A DNA stretch of 64,000 nt from Microbacterium algeriense (GCF_008868005.1 NZ_WAAO01000002.1:682001-746000); one strand, 5' to 3'; counted from the stretch's first letter, positions 11,876-20,964 are shown. Notes: generated by a model not told the origin, from the sequence alone. A program made the numbers and translations.

Positions 11876-13389
11876 GCGACATCATCCGCCTCGACGCCGC
11901 TGCTCTGGCCGCGAAGCTCGCCTCCCGCGAGGTCTCGAGCGTCGAGGCCACGCAGGCGCACCTGGACCGCATCGCCGCCGTCGACGGCGACGTGCACGCC
12001 TTCCTCCATGTGAACGAGGGGGCGCTCGACGCGGCCGCCGCGATCGATGCGCGCCGCGCGGCGGGCGAGGAGCTCGGTCCTCTCGCCGGGGTGCCGCTCG
12101 CGATCAAGGATGTGCTGGTCACGACCGACCAGCCCACCACGAGCGGGTCCCGCATCCTCGAGGGCTACCGGTCGCCGTACGACGCGACGGTCGTGGCGCG
12201 GTCTCGGGCTGCCGGCATGATTCCGCTGGGCAAGACCAACATGGACGAGTTCGCGATGGGATCCTCCACGGAGCACTCCGCCTACGGTCCGACCCGCAAC
12301 CCGTGGGACCTCGACCGCATTCCCGGCGGATCCGGCGGAGGCTCGGCTGCGGCCGTCGCCGCTTTCGAGGCGCCGCTCGCGCTCGGCTCCGACACCGGCG
12401 GCTCGATCCGTCAGCCGGCGCACGTCACGGGTACCGTCGGCGTGAAGCCGACCTACGGCGGGGTGAGCCGCTACGGCGCGATCGCTCTCGCGTCGAGCCT
12501 CGACCAGGTCGGTCCGGTGTCCAGGACGGTGCTCGATTCCGGCCTGCTGCACGATGCGATCGCCGGGCACGACCCGAAGGACTCCACCTCCCTCACCGAC
12601 GCCTGGCCGTCGTTCGCAGAAGCTGCTCGTGAGGGAGCGCGCGGGGACGTGCTCAAGGGGCTCAAGGTCGGCGTGATCCGCGAGCTGCCCGACAGCGGCT
12701 TCCAGCCCGGTGTCGCATCCTCCTTCCGCAGCGCGCTCGCGCTCATGGAGGCGCAGGGTGCCGAGATCGTCGAGATCGGTGCGCCGCACTTCGAGTACGG
12801 CGTCGCCGCCTACTACCTGATCCTCCCAGCGGAGGCATCGAGCAACCTCGCCAAGTTCGACTCCGTGCGCTTCGGTCTGCGGGTGACCCCCGACGGCAAT
12901 CCGACGGTCGAGGACGTCATGTCCGCCACGCGCGACGCCGGTTTCGGCGACGAGGTGAAGCGCCGCATCATCCTCGGCACCTATGCCCTGTCGGCCGGAT
13001 ACTACGACGCGTACTACGGCAGCGCGCAGAAGGTCCGCACGCTGATCCAGCAGGACTTCGCGAACGCCTTCGCCGAGGTCGACGTCATCGCGACGCCGTC
13101 GGCACCCACGACGGCGTTCAAGCTCGGCGAGCAGGTCGACGACCCGCTGCAGATGTACCTGAACGACATCACCACGATTCCGGTGAACCTCGCCGGCGTT
13201 CCCGGTATCTCGATCCCGAGCGGTCTGGCGGACGAAGACGGGCTCCCCATCGGCATCCAGTTCATCGCTCCGGCCCGCGAGGACGCTCGTCTGTACAAGG
13301 TCGGTGCGGCGCTCGAGACGCTCCTCGTCGACGCGTGGGGCGCACCACTGCTCACTCGCGCACCGCAGCTCGCAGGAGGGAACCGCTGA
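11872..13389 (+). CDS. gatA: Asp-tRNA(Asn)/Glu-tRNA(Gln) amidotransferase subunit A
   Basis: GatA (505 aa) is the amidase subunit that frees ammonia from glutamine. The Ser-cisSer-Lys triad is visible: Lys79 (LAIKDV), Ser154 in the glycine-rich [12 protein letters not shown] loop, and Ser178 ([10 protein letters not shown]). The order gatC-gatA-gatB with 4-nt and 1-nt overlaps marks a coupled operon. It implies that this organism makes Gln-tRNA and perhaps Asn-tRNA by the indirect route. Confidence 0.97.
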   Translation: MSDIIRLDAAALAAKLASREVSSVEATQAHLDRIAAVDGDVHAFLHVNEGALDAAAAIDARRAAGEELGPLAGVPLAIKDVLVTTDQPTTSGSRILEGYRSPYDATVVARSRAAGMIPLGKTNMDEFAMGSSTEHSAYGPTRNPWDLDRIPGGSGGGSAAAVAAFEAPLALGSDTGGSIRQPAHVTGTVGVKPTYGGVSRYGAIALASSLDQVGPVSRTVLDSGLLHDAIAGHDPKDSTSLTDAWPSFAEAAREGARGDVLKGLKVGVIRELPDSGFQPGVASSFRSALALMEAQGAEIVEIGAPHFEYGVAAYYLILPAEASSNLAKFDSVRFGLRVTPDGNPTVEDVMSATRDAGFGDEVKRRIILGTYALSAGYYDAYYGSAQKVRTLIQQDFANAFAEVDVIATPSAPTTAFKLGEQVDDPLQMYLNDITTIPVNLAGVPGISIPSGLADEDGLPIGIQFIAPAREDARLYKVGAALETLLVDAWGAPLLTRAPQLAGGNR

Positions 13390-14903
13390 TGGCCGCCGCC
13401 AAGCTCATGGACTTCGACAAGGCGCTCGAGCTGTTCGAGCCCGTCCTCGGGTTCGAGGTGCACGTCGAGCTCAACACGAACACGAAGATGTTCTCCGACG
13501 CGCCGAACCCCGCGAACGAGGCGTACCACGCCGCCGAGCCGAACACGCTGATCGCTCCGGTCGACCTGGGACTCCCCGGAGCCCTGCCCGTCGTGAACGA
13601 GACGGCCATCCGATCGTCGATCAGCCTGGGCCTCGCGCTCGGCTGCTCGATCGCCTCGTCGAGCCGGTTCGCGCGCAAGAACTACTTCTACCCGGACCTG
13701 GGCAAGAACTACCAGATCTCGCAGTACGACGAGCCGATCGCCTATGAGGGATCCGTGGAAGTCGAGCTCGAGGACGGCACGCTCATCACGATCCCGATCG
13801 AGCGCGCCCACATGGAGGAGGACGCCGGCAAGCTCACGCACATGGGAGGCTCGACGGGCCGGATCCAGGGCGCCGAGTACTCGCTGGTCGACTACAACCG
13901 GGCGGGTGTGCCGCTGGTCGAGATCGTCACCAAGGTGATCACGGGCACGGAGCACCGGGCTCCCGAGGTGGCGAAGGCCTACGTGCAGGCGATCCGGGAC
14001 ATCGTCCGCGGACTGGGGATCTCCGAAGCCCGCCTGGAGCGCGGCAACCTGCGCTGCGACGCGAACGTCTCGCTGCGCCGGCGCGGCGAGGAGAAGCTCG
14101 GCACCCGCACCGAGACGAAGAACGTCAACTCCATGCGCTCCGTCGAGCGGGCCGTCCGGTACGAGATCCAGCGTCAGGCGCAGATCCTCGCCGACGGCGG
14201 GTCGATCACGCAGGAGACCAGGCACTGGCACGAGGACACCGGCACGACGTCGCCTGGTCGCCCGAAGTCGGACGCCGACGACTACCGGTACTTCCCTGAG
14301 CCGGATCTGCTGCCCGTGGAGCCGGCAGCCGAGCTGATCGAGGAGCTCCGAGCCGCGCTTCCGGAGCAGCCCGTCGCCCGTCGTCGCCGTCTGATGACGG
14401 AGTGGGGATTCACGGACCTCGAGTTCCAGGACGTGCGCAACGGCGGCATCCTCGACCAGGTCGAGGCCACGATCGCCGCCGGTGCCGCTCCGGCCGCCGC
14501 CCGGAAGTGGTGGACGGGAGAGATCGCCCGCCTGGCGAACGCGCAGGAGAAGGATGCTGCCGACCTGATCTCGGCGGAGAACGTCGCGGCTCTGCAGAAG
14601 CTCGTCGACGCGGGAACCCTCACCGACAAGCTCGCCCGCCAGGTGCTGGAGGGCGTGATCGCGGGGGAGGGCACTCCGCAGGAGGTCGTCGACGCCCGGG
14701 GGCTCGCCGTCGTCTCCGACGATGGTGCGCTCATCGCCGCGATCGACGACGCCTTCGCCGCGCAGCCCGATGTGCTCGCGAAGATCAAGGACGGCAAGGT
14801 CCAGGCGGCTGGAGCGGTCATCGGCGCCGTCATGAAGGCGATGAAGGGGCAGGCAGACGCCGCTCGGGTCCGTGAGCTCATCCTCGAGCGCGCGGCGCAG
14901 TGA
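13389..14903 (+). CDS. gatB: Asp-tRNA(Asn)/Glu-tRNA(Gln) amidotransferase subunit B
   Basis: GatB (504 aa) is the kinase-like subunit that phosphorylates the mis-charged tRNA end and receives ammonia from Gat[21 protein letters not shown] and the [20 protein letters not shown] region are strong signatures, as is the later [10 protein letters not shown]. The C-terminal helical YqeY-like domain runs from about residue 400. The ATG at 13389 overlaps the gatA stop (TGATG) and is preceded by GCAGGAGGG, so it is preferred to an upstream in-frame ATG inside gatA. Confidence 0.97.
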   Translation: MAAAKLMDFDKALELFEPVLGFEVHVELNTNTKMFSDAPNPANEAYHAAEPNTLIAPVDLGLPGALPVVNETAIRSSISLGLALGCSIASSSRFARKNYFYPDLGKNYQISQYDEPIAYEGSVEVELEDGTLITIPIERAHMEEDAGKLTHMGGSTGRIQGAEYSLVDYNRAGVPLVEIVTKVITGTEHRAPEVAKAYVQAIRDIVRGLGISEARLERGNLRCDANVSLRRRGEEKLGTRTETKNVNSMRSVERAVRYEIQRQAQILADGGSITQETRHWHEDTGTTSPGRPKSDADDYRYFPEPDLLPVEPAAELIEELRAALPEQPVARRRRLMTEWGFTDLEFQDVRNGGILDQVEATIAAGAAPAAARKWWTGEIARLANAQEKDAADLISAENVAALQKLVDAGTLTDKLARQVLEGVIAGEGTPQEVVDARGLAVVSDDGALIAAIDDAFAAQPDVLAKIKDGKVQAAGAVIGAVMKAMKGQADAARVRELILERAAQ

Positions 14904-14911
14904 CCTGATCT

Positions 14912-14938
14912 CCCGGGCCTCGTGTCCGAGGCCCGGGG
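14912..14938 (+). terminator. Terminator after gatB
   Basis: Hairpin CCCGGGCCTCG, loop TGTC, CGAGGCCCGGG directly after the gatB stop and before the dinB promoter region. Confidence 0.7.
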
Positions 14939-14950
14939 GAGAATGGCGTC

Positions 14951-16207
14951 ATGGGACACGGTGACGGCAGGGGACGCGTGGTCTCGCGTCCGGATGCCGA
15001 CGACACCGGAACGCGCATCCTGCATGTCGACATGGATGCGTTCTACGCGGCTGTCGAGGTGCTCGATGACCCCACGCTCCGGGGACTGCCGCTCATCATC
15101 GGGGCTCCCGATGGCCGCTCGGTCGTCTCGAGCGCATCGTACGAAGCGCGACGCTACGGCGTGCGCGCCGCCATGCCCGTGTCCCAGGCGCTCCGGCTCT
15201 GCCCCACGGCGCGCATCGTCCCCCCGCACTTCCATCGGTACCAGGAGGTCTCGCGCCAGGTGATGGCGATCTTCGAGTCGTTCACGCCGCTCGTGGAGCC
15301 GCTGTCGGTCGACGAGGCGTTCCTCGACGTGCAGGGTGTCCGACGGCTGTGGGGGAGTCCGGCCCGCATCGCGGACCTGATCCGCACGCGTGTCCTCGAC
15401 GAGGTCGGCATCACCTGCAGCGTGGGTGTCGCAGCGACGAAGCACGTCGCGAAGATGGCCTCGACGGTCGCCAAACCCGACGGGATGCTCGTGGTGCCCG
15501 CCCCCGCCACTCTCGACTTCCTCGCCCCTCGTCCGGTGCGGGCGATGTGGGGTGTGGGGCCGAAGGCCGCGGAGGCGCTGGAGGCTCGGGGGATCCGCAC
15601 GATCCGGGATGTGCGCGAGTCGTCACGGGAGATGCTCGATCGCGCCGTGGGGCCGGCGCTGAGCGCGCGATTGACCCAGCTCGCGCTCGGCGAGGACCCC
15701 CGCGCGGTCGACACCGAGCGGGTGGAGAAGAGCATCGGCCACGAGGAGACGTTCGATCAGGACATCCTCGACCGGACGTTCCTCCGCGCCGAGCTGCTCC
15801 GGCTCGCGGACCGCGTCGCCGCGCGGCTGCGTCGAGCGGACTGGGAGACCGCGACGGTGTCTATCAAGATCCGCTTCGACGACTTCCGTACGGTGAACCG
15901 CTCGCAGACGCTGAGCGAGCCCACAGCCGTCGGCCAGCGCATCGGCGAGGCCGCCCAGGGCCTGTTCGAGCAGATCGACCGGCGCGACCCGGTGCGTCTG
16001 GTCGGTGTGCGCGCCGAGAACCTGCGTCCAGCGGGCGGGGCGGGCCTCGGACTCTGGGATGACGATGAGGACTGGCGCAAGGTCGAGGGCGCGGTCGACG
16101 AGGCCGTCGCGAGGTTCGGCTCCGCGACGATCAGTCGCGCCAGGCACATCGGCCGCGGCGACGGACGCGGCGCCGCACAGCACCCGAAGGCGCACGGCGT
16201 GAATTGA
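14951..16207 (+). CDS. dinB: DNA polymerase IV (Y family)
   Basis: Translesion polymerase of 418 aa. Its catalytic carboxylates are visible: Asp27 in HVDMDAFYAAVE and Asp121/Glu122 in SVDEAFLDV. Next come a helix-hairpin-helix thumb (PVRAMWGVGPKAAEAL) and the little-finger domain (about residues 240-360). I see no clear C-terminal beta-clamp motif; the tail is RGAAQHPKAHGVN. The start has GAGAAT 6 nt upstream. The gene stands alone after gatB and no SOS-box palindrome is obvious in the 47-nt gap. Confidence 0.94.
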   Translation: MGHGDGRGRVVSRPDADDTGTRILHVDMDAFYAAVEVLDDPTLRGLPLIIGAPDGRSVVSSASYEARRYGVRAAMPVSQALRLCPTARIVPPHFHRYQEVSRQVMAIFESFTPLVEPLSVDEAFLDVQGVRRLWGSPARIADLIRTRVLDEVGITCSVGVAATKHVAKMASTVAKPDGMLVVPAPATLDFLAPRPVRAMWGVGPKAAEALEARGIRTIRDVRESSREMLDRAVGPALSARLTQLALGEDPRAVDTERVEKSIGHEETFDQDILDRTFLRAELLRLADRVAARLRRADWETATVSIKIRFDDFRTVNRSQTLSEPTAVGQRIGEAAQGLFEQIDRRDPVRLVGVRAENLRPAGGAGLGLWDDDEDWRKVEGAVDEAVARFGSATISRARHIGRGDGRGAAQHPKAHGVN

Positions 16208-16232
16208 CCGCGCGTGTCGTGCCGCCGTCGGC

Positions 16233-16238
16233 TAGCGT
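16233..16238 (+). promoter_or_regulatory. -10 box of the GerW-like gene
   Basis: TAGCGT ends 6 nt before the ATG at 16245. Confidence 0.45.
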
Positions 16239-16244
16239 GGGACC

Positions 16245-16562
16245 ATGCCGAACATTGCACTGGAACTCGGAAAGCAGGCCGCGAATCTCGGCGTCAAGAG
16301 CGCCTATGGAGAGCCGCAGGACGTCGACGGGGTGAGCATCACTCCGGTCGCGTTCACGTACTCCGGATTCGGAGGCGGCAGCGGTGATGGCGCTGAGGGC
16401 GGCGGCGGAGGAGGCGTGTCGGTGCCGGTCGGCGTGTACGTCCGCCGTGAGGAGGGACTGCGCTTCGAGCCGAACATCGTCACGCTGCTCGTCGTGGCCG
16501 TGCCGTTCGTGTGGGTCGCCGGACGCGCGATCACCCGCATCATCCGTGCCCTCAAGAAGTGA
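16245..16562 (+). CDS. Small GerW/YtfJ-like membrane protein
   Basis: Protein of 105 aa with the order seen in the GerW (YtfJ) sporulation family: an N-terminal VKSAYGEPQDVDGVSITPVA segment, a glycine-rich linker (about residues 43-60), a short SVPVGVYVRREEGLRFEPN strand segment, and one C-terminal hydrophobic helix (TLLVVAVPFVWVAGRAITRI) with a basic end. The family is named from endospore formers, but relatives occur widely in actinobacteria and the function is unknown there. The start is leaderless-type. Its end overlaps the next gene by 17 nt. Confidence 0.75.
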   Translation: MPNIALELGKQAANLGVKSAYGEPQDVDGVSITPVAFTYSGFGGGSGDGAEGGGGGGVSVPVGVYVRREEGLRFEPNIVTLLVVAVPFVWVAGRAITRIIRALKK

Positions 16563-17127
16563 CGACCCTGTCGCGGCAGCTCTCGAGCAGGCCGCGACAC
16601 TGATCGCGCACGACGTCCGCGCGCTGGCGGCCGCGAACCCGGTCGTGCTCATCGACGGCGGCAGCGGGGCGGGCAAGTCGTCCCTCGCGGCGCGCCTGGT
16701 GCGCCGGTGGCCGGTCAGCGGACACGTGCAGCTCATCGCGCTCGACTCGATCTACCCGGGCTGGGACGGCCTGGATGAGGGAGCGGAGCGCGCCCTGGAA
16801 TGGATTCTGCGCCCGCACGGACGCGGGTACCTCGGCACCTGGCGGCGCTGGGACTGGGAGGCGCAGGCCGAGGCGGAGAGTCATGCCGTGGACCCGGCGC
16901 TGGGTGTGATCATCGAGGGGAGCGGCATTCTCCGACCCGCGACGGCGCGGTTGGCGGATGTGCGCGTGTGGGTGGAATCGGCGGAACCCGTGCGCAAGGC
17001 CCGCGCTCTGGCCCGCGACGGTGACACGTACCGCCCGCACTGGGATCGCTGGGCCGCCCAGGAGCGCCGGCACATCGAGAGGGACGATCCCCGGGCGCTG
17101 GCGACCCGGATCGTCCCGGTGCCGTGA
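16546..17127 (+). CDS. P-loop NTPase, uridine kinase-like
   Basis: Protein of 193 aa with a Walker A motif GGSGAGKSSLA at about residues 37-47, followed by LIALDSIYPGWDGL, a segment with an acidic position expected in nucleoside kinase-type P-loop enzymes. LGVIIEGSGIL resembles a Walker B strand and RKARALARDGDTYRPHWDRW a lid region. The likely family is a uridine/cytidine kinase-like ATPase with unknown substrate. The GTG at 16546 is the only good start before the P-loop; it lies inside the previous gene and has no clear ribosome site, so translational coupling is likely. Confidence 0.7.
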   Translation: MPSRSDDPVAAALEQAATLIAHDVRALAAANPVVLIDGGSGAGKSSLAARLVRRWPVSGHVQLIALDSIYPGWDGLDEGAERALEWILRPHGRGYLGTWRRWDWEAQAEAESHAVDPALGVIIEGSGILRPATARLADVRVWVESAEPVRKARALARDGDTYRPHWDRWAAQERRHIERDDPRALATRIVPVP

Positions 17128-17131
17128 GGTC

Positions 17132-17632
17132 TCAGGAGCCCAAGCCGGCGCCCGCGTCATCGGCGGCCTGGATCAGGAGTTCGAGTCGATACCCGACCCA
17201 GTCGTACACCTGGTGACGCCCGTCCTCACCGGAATCGTCGTCCGCGGTGATCCCGAGCCTGGTCGCGATCACGAGCCGAATCGCCGTGAGCGTTCGCAGC
17301 CAGGGATCGAGCTCGTCCAGCGAGATCGCCAGATCCCGGGACTCCAGCGCGGCGTCGCCGAGCGCGGTCGGATCCTCGTCGAAGTCGCCGAGGGACGCCC
17401 GCATCCGCCGTGCGTCGGCGGCACGACGATCGAGCAGATCGTTGCGGGTCGCTTCTGCGAAGGCGGCGGTCGATCCCTGGTCACCGGGATACGGGCTGGG
17501 GGTCAGGCGCTCGACAGCGGGATCGCCGACGTCACGAGACGTATCGATCAGTTCCAGGAAGTCATCGACGAGTCGGGCCAGGTGCAGTTCCTCGACGGCC
17601 GTGATCGGCGTGGATATGGTGATCGCGGTCAT
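17132..17632 (-). CDS. DUF2017 family protein
   Basis: 166-aa acidic helical protein that fits DUF2017 by its operon place: it is third after a metallopeptidase and ClpS, the usual actinobacterial order. ARLVDDFLELID and the VYDWVGYRLELLIQAADDA end are notable. Its ATG overlaps the clpS stop (ATGA), so the two are coupled. The function is unknown; a link with proteolysis is inferred from context only. Longer open frame upstream lies inside clpS and is not used. Confidence 0.8.
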   Translation of the reverse strand: MTAITISTPITAVEELHLARLVDDFLELIDTSRDVGDPAVERLTPSPYPGDQGSTAAFAEATRNDLLDRRAADARRMRASLGDFDEDPTALGDAALESRDLAISLDELDPWLRTLTAIRLVIATRLGITADDDSGEDGRHQVYDWVGYRLELLIQAADDAGAGLGS

Positions 17633-17925
17633 AGCGGAGCCTTCCTGACGGTCGCCCACAGGCCGAAGTCGTGCATGGCCTGAGCGTGCACCTCCATCGT
17701 CTCGCGCGGGCCGGCGGCGACGACGGCGTGTCCCTCGTGGTGCACGGCGAGCATCAGGGCGGTCGCGCGGTCGAGGGAGTAGCCGAAGTAGGTGCGGAAC
17801 ACCCGCACGACGTAGCTCATGAGGTTCACGGGGTCGTTCCACACCACGACCTGCCACGGCTCCAGGGGCGCGGCCTGAAGATCGGTGGCCTCATCGAGCG
17901 AGGGGACGGCAGCGGGGACAGTCAT
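17629..17925 (-). CDS. clpS: ATP-dependent Clp protease adaptor ClpS
   Basis: Adaptor of 98 aa that delivers N-end-rule substrates to ClpC/ClpA with ClpP. PWQVVVWNDPVNLMSYVVRV contains the NDP motif of the binding pocket. The stretch AVHHEGHAVVAAGPRETMEVHA is the conserved second half. It overlaps its two neighbours by 4 nt each, making a tight three-gene operon (metallopeptidase, clpS, DUF2017). Confidence 0.95.
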   Translation of the reverse strand: MTVPAAVPSLDEATDLQAAPLEPWQVVVWNDPVNLMSYVVRVFRTYFGYSLDRATALMLAVHHEGHAVVAAGPRETMEVHAQAMHDFGLWATVRKAPL

Positions 17926-18269
17926 GCCCAGCCCATCTCGTGCAGTTGCCGATCGTCGAGCCCGTAGAAGTGCGCGATCTCGTGCACGAGGGTCGTGTGG
18001 ATCTCGTCCCGGAGGTCCGCCTCATCCTCGCACTGGGCGAGATGCGGCTCCCGGTAGACGACGATCCGATCGGGCAGTTCGCCCATGCCGTACTGGGTGC
18101 GCTCGGTGAGCGCCAGGCCGTCGTACAGGCCCAGCAGATCGAGGGTGCCGTCCTCGGGGCGATCCTCGACGACGAACACGACGTTGTCCAAGCCCTCGAC
18201 CATCTCGTCGGGCAGCTGGTCGAGCTCGTCGATCACGAGCTCTTCGAAGGCGGCGGCGTTCATCTCCAT
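17922..18269 (-). CDS. Minimal zinc metallopeptidase family protein (zincin-like)
   Basis: 115-aa protein of the short actinobacterial zincin family. The metal site HEIAHFYGLDD (HExxHxxGxxD) is near the C terminus and an acidic N-terminal half contains ELDQLPDEMVEGLDNV. First gene of the clpS operon. TAGGCT ends 7 nt before the ATG at 18269. Substrates are unknown; the family is often called possibly inactive or acting on small proteins, and I cannot decide from sequence. Confidence 0.85.
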   Translation of the reverse strand: MEMNAAAFEELVIDELDQLPDEMVEGLDNVVFVVEDRPEDGTLDLLGLYDGLALTERTQYGMGELPDRIVVYREPHLAQCEDEADLRDEIHTTLVHEIAHFYGLDDRQLHEMGWA

Positions 18270-18296
18270 CCTCTCCAGCCTACGGGCGTGCGCGGG

Positions 18297-18926
18297 TCAG
18301 TGCAGGAGCACGAGGATCGCTGCGACCACGATGAAGAGAATGCCGAAGATCGTGTTGAGGAGACGCTGTCCGCGCACGGTGCGGGTGAGGCGACGGAACG
18401 GGCGGGCCACCGCGGCGAAGAACCCCCACATCACGATCACATCCACGATGATCACGGTCACGATGAGTGTGACGTACTGCGGGACCGGCGGTTGATCCAG
18501 ACGGATGAACTGGGGGATGAACGCGAGGAAGAAGACGATGGCCTTGGGGTTGAGGAGGTTGACCCAGAACCCGCGGCGGATCATCGACCAGCGGCCCTCA
18601 CGCGTGTCGACCGGCGACGGCGCGTCCTCGACGGAGGTAGTCGGCTTGGTGAGGATGAGTCTGATGCCGAGGTAGACGAGGTAAGCGGCGCCGGCGTAGC
18701 GGATGGCGTTGAACAGGAGCGGTGACTGGGCGACCAGGAGTCCCACACCCGCGGCGACGATCGCGACATGGACGACCAGGGCGATCTGCTGGCCGATGAT
18801 GCCCCAGATCGAGCGGCGCCATCCCTGGTTCATGGCGTTCGACATCGTGTTGATCGCGCCGGCCCCGGGGGTGAAGCTGATCACGACGGATGCGGTGAAC
18901 AACGAGAACCAGACCGCGAATGTCAC
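18297..18926 (-). CDS. LysE/RhtB family amino-acid exporter
   Basis: Membrane protein of 209 aa with about six hydrophobic segments. The N-terminal FTPGAGAINTMSNAMNQGWR matches the LysE/RhtB signature with its conserved proline and glycine. Later AAYLVYLGIRLIL and NLLNPKAIVFFLAFIPQF are typical. Members export lysine, homoserine, threonine and related amino acids; the substrate here is not predictable. The GTG start at 18926 has TAGACT 6 nt upstream on the minus strand. Confidence 0.92.
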   Translation of the reverse strand: MTFAVWFSLFTASVVISFTPGAGAINTMSNAMNQGWRRSIWGIIGQQIALVVHVAIVAAGVGLLVAQSPLLFNAIRYAGAAYLVYLGIRLILTKPTTSVEDAPSPVDTREGRWSMIRRGFWVNLLNPKAIVFFLAFIPQFIRLDQPPVPQYVTLIVTVIIVDVIVMWGFFAAVARPFRRLTRTVRGQRLLNTIFGILFIVVAAILVLLH

Positions 18927-18932
18927 CTCGTC

Positions 18933-18938
18933 AGTCTA
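18933..18938 (-). promoter_or_regulatory. -10 box of the LysE-family gene (TAGACT)
   Basis: TAGACT on the minus strand, 6 nt before the GTG at 18926. Confidence 0.55.
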
Positions 18939-18976
18939 GGGCGCGCGGATCGCCCGATCTCGCGCGCCCCGGACGC

Positions 18977-19012
18977 GAAGAAGGCCCGAACCGTGCGGTT
19001 CGGGCCTTCTTC
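18977..19012 (-). terminator. Terminator downstream of tRNA-His
   Basis: Perfect 16-bp inverted repeat GAAGAAGGCCCGAACC, loop GTGC. It ends in T-runs in both directions (CTTCTTC), just after the 3' end of the tRNA. Confidence 0.85.
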
Positions 19013-19017
19013 AGGAG

Positions 19018-19091
19018 GGTGAGTAACGGGACTCGAACCCGCGACATCCGGCACCACAAGCCAGCGCTCTACCAGCTGAGCTATACCCACC
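19018..19091 (-). tRNA. tRNA-His (GTG anticodon)
   Basis: Full cloverleaf: acceptor GTGGGTA pairs with TACTCAC, D arm GCTCAGCTGGTAGAGC, anticodon loop CTTGTGGTG with GTG, T arm CGGGTTCGAGTCCCG. The extra base G-1 at 19091 faces C73 at 19018, the identity pair of tRNA-His. CCA is not encoded. Confidence 0.95.
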
Positions 19092-19126
19092 ATGTGCCCA
19101 CCGGAGCGGGCAACCATACGAGTCTA

Positions 19127-19753
19127 TTACATGTTCGGGGTGAACTCTGACACCGTACGGGTCGCGATGTCGCGCGCCTCATCGCTGGAGGGCCCTGGTT
19201 CGTCGACGAAGACGGCCTCCCGGTAGTACCGGAGCTCGCGGATCGACTCCAGGATGTCGGCGAGTGCGCGGTGCCCGCCGTCCTTGACCGGGGCCTGGAA
19301 GAACACGCGCGGGTACCACCGCCGGGAAAGCTCCTTGATGCTCGAGACATCGACGTTGCGGTAGTGCAGCCACTGATCCACCTGCGGCATGTACTTGGCG
19401 AGGAACATCCGGTCGGTGCCGATCGTGTTCCCGGCGAGCGGGGCCTTCCGCTCCAGCGGGACGAATCGCTTGATATACGCGAGCGTCTGAGCCTCCGCTT
19501 CTTCGAGCGAGACGCCGTGGGGGATCTCCTCGATCAGCCCTGAGGTCTCGTGCATCTTCGTGACGAAGTCGTTCATGTGCGCGAGCGCCGCTTCGCCGGG
19601 TCGGATCACCACCTGGAAGCCCGCATCGAGCGGACGCAGTTCGAAGTCGGTGATGACGACGGCGATCTCGACGAGCTCATCGACCGCGAGATCGAGGCCC
19701 GTCATCTCGCAATCGATCCATACGAGACGATCGTTCTCGGACGCAGATACCAT
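19127..19753 (-). CDS. orn: Oligoribonuclease
   Basis: DEDDh 3'-5' exoribonuclease of 208 aa that degrades 2-5 nt RNAs and linear c-di-nucleotide products. Asp14 and Glu16 (WIDCEMTGLD) are the first metal ligands. GNTIGTDRMFLAKYMP carries the second Asp, and GGHRALADILESI gives the catalytic His and final Asp. TAGGAT lies 6 nt before the ATG. The coding end is 35 nt from the tRNA-His gene on the same strand, so readthrough could carry the tRNA. Confidence 0.96.
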   Translation of the reverse strand: MVSASENDRLVWIDCEMTGLDLAVDELVEIAVVITDFELRPLDAGFQVVIRPGEAALAHMNDFVTKMHETSGLIEEIPHGVSLEEAEAQTLAYIKRFVPLERKAPLAGNTIGTDRMFLAKYMPQVDQWLHYRNVDVSSIKELSRRWYPRVFFQAPVKDGGHRALADILESIRELRYYREAVFVDEPGPSSDEARDIATRTVSEFTPNM

Positions 19754-19759
19754 TCGGCC

Positions 19760-19765
19760 ATCCTA
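19760..19765 (-). promoter_or_regulatory. -10 box of orn
   Basis: TAGGAT on the minus strand, 6 nt before the ATG at 19753. Confidence 0.5.
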
Positions 19766-19840
19766 TCGACGGCTCCGACATCGCCCGGCGTGAGCGGTTC
19801 TGCAAGCGACGGGGAGACCGCGGTACGGTAGAGATATCCC

Positions 19841-19913
19841 GCCTCCGTAGCTCAGGGGATAGAGCAGGAGCCTTCTAATCTCTTGGTCGCAGGTTCGAAT
19901 CCTGCCGGGGGCG
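19841..19913 (+). tRNA. tRNA-Arg (TCT anticodon)
   Basis: Acceptor GCCTCCG pairs with CGGGGGC (one G-T), anticodon loop CCTTCTAATC reads TCT, T arm GCAGGTTCGAATCCTGC. No encoded CCA. The convergent small gene at 19916 ends 3 nt beyond it. Confidence 0.93.
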
Positions 19914-19915
19914 CT

Positions 19916-20185
19916 TCACGAGTGGCGCAGCGCGGCGACGGCGTCGTCGGCACGCCAGAACTCGCCGACGATGCGGAAGACGCCCGTCGCCAGGTGCAGC
20001 CGTTCGGCGCGGTAGCGCAGCCCGAGGGGATCGGCGACGATGCGGAGGTGCCCCAGCACGTGCTCGCGCTGGTCTTGGACGCGCCACAGGTGATCGGCGG
20101 CGCGGACGAGGTGTTCCCGCGCCGAGGCGAGACGCGGCGTGGCGAACGGGACCTCGGGCAGGGACGTGATCTGGCTGTCTGACAT
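19916..20185 (-). CDS. Hypothetical 89-aa protein
   Basis: Unrecognised, probably all-helical. It begins MSDSQITSLPEVPFATPRL and is then rich in Arg, His and Leu (ASAREHLVRAADHLW; VLGHLRIVADPLGLRYRAE). The ATG at 20185 has a good ribosome site, AAAGGAG 8 nt upstream, so this is likely a real gene with a leader rather than a leaderless one. Its stop is 3 nt from the 3' end of tRNA-Arg on the other strand. No partner gene suggests a role. Confidence 0.65.
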   Translation of the reverse strand: MSDSQITSLPEVPFATPRLASAREHLVRAADHLWRVQDQREHVLGHLRIVADPLGLRYRAERLHLATGVFRIVGEFWRADDAVAALRHS

Positions 20186-20390
20186 GGGAACTCCTTTCCT
20201 GATTCGAAGATATGACCGACCACCGACATTCCGACCACGGTCTCGCGCCGGAGCCTCCTGCACTTCTCCTGCACGGAACGTCGGGTATCGGCACATCTCC
20301 ACGGCGGTCGTGTTCGGGAGCTGTGTGCGGCCGTGCCCGCGGTCACGCTGGTCTCACCCGGGCAGGATCCGGAAGACGAAAGGACGCAGC

Positions 20391-20888
20391 ATGATCGACA
20401 CCCTGACCATCGTCGGAAGAGTCGCGACCGACCCGGTTCTGAGTCAGACCACGGGAGGGGTCCCGGTGACGAACTTCCGGCTCGCGAGCACCCAGCGGCG
20501 TTTCGACGCCGCCACGCAGTCCTGGGTCGACAACGGGACGAACTGGTTCTCGGTAGCGGCGTTCCGACAGCTCGGCGAGCACGCGAAAGCCTCGCTGCGC
20601 ACGGGCGACAGCGTGATCGTCACGGGGCGGCTCAAGATCCGCAACTGGGAGCACAACGGCAAGCACGGCACGAGCGTCGACATCGATGCGGAGGCGATCG
20701 GCCACGACCTCCGGTGGGGGACGACGGCTTATCGGCCGCAGTCTCGTCCGTCGGCAGCCGGCTCCGGACCGGCAGATGCGCCCGGGGACGACGGCGAAGC
20801 GGCCGCGCCGGAGCGATCCTCTGCGGTCGATGCCTCGTGGTCGACGACATCGGGAACGGGAGAGGACGCGGTGGCGAGACCCTTCTGA
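20391..20888 (+). CDS. ssb: Single-stranded DNA-binding protein (second-type SSB)
   Basis: SSB of 165 aa with an OB fold in about residues 1-105: TLTIVGRVATDP, NGTNWFSVAAFRQLGEHA and VIVTGRLKIRNWE are diagnostic. The tail is short, acidic and Ala/Ser-rich and ends ARPF, not the usual DDDIPF. It is not next to rpsF or rpsR, so the replication SSB is probably elsewhere and this would be an SsbB-like paralogue used in repair, competence or recombination. AAAGGACGCAGC precedes the ATG at 20391. Confidence 0.88.
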   Translation: MIDTLTIVGRVATDPVLSQTTGGVPVTNFRLASTQRRFDAATQSWVDNGTNWFSVAAFRQLGEHAKASLRTGDSVIVTGRLKIRNWEHNGKHGTSVDIDAEAIGHDLRWGTTAYRPQSRPSAAGSGPADAPGDDGEAAAPERSSAVDASWSTTSGTGEDAVARPF

Positions 20889-20952
20889 CCGGCTGGACCC
20901 GCAGGTCGTACGAGCCCGCACGTCCCATCACGGGGCGCGAGTGCAAGGCACG

Positions 20953-20958
20953 TAGACT
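20953..20958 (+). promoter_or_regulatory. -10 box of the lipoprotein gene (TAGACT)
   Basis: TAGACT ends 6 nt before the GTG at 20965. Confidence 0.55.
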
Positions 20959-20964
20959 CGGCTC

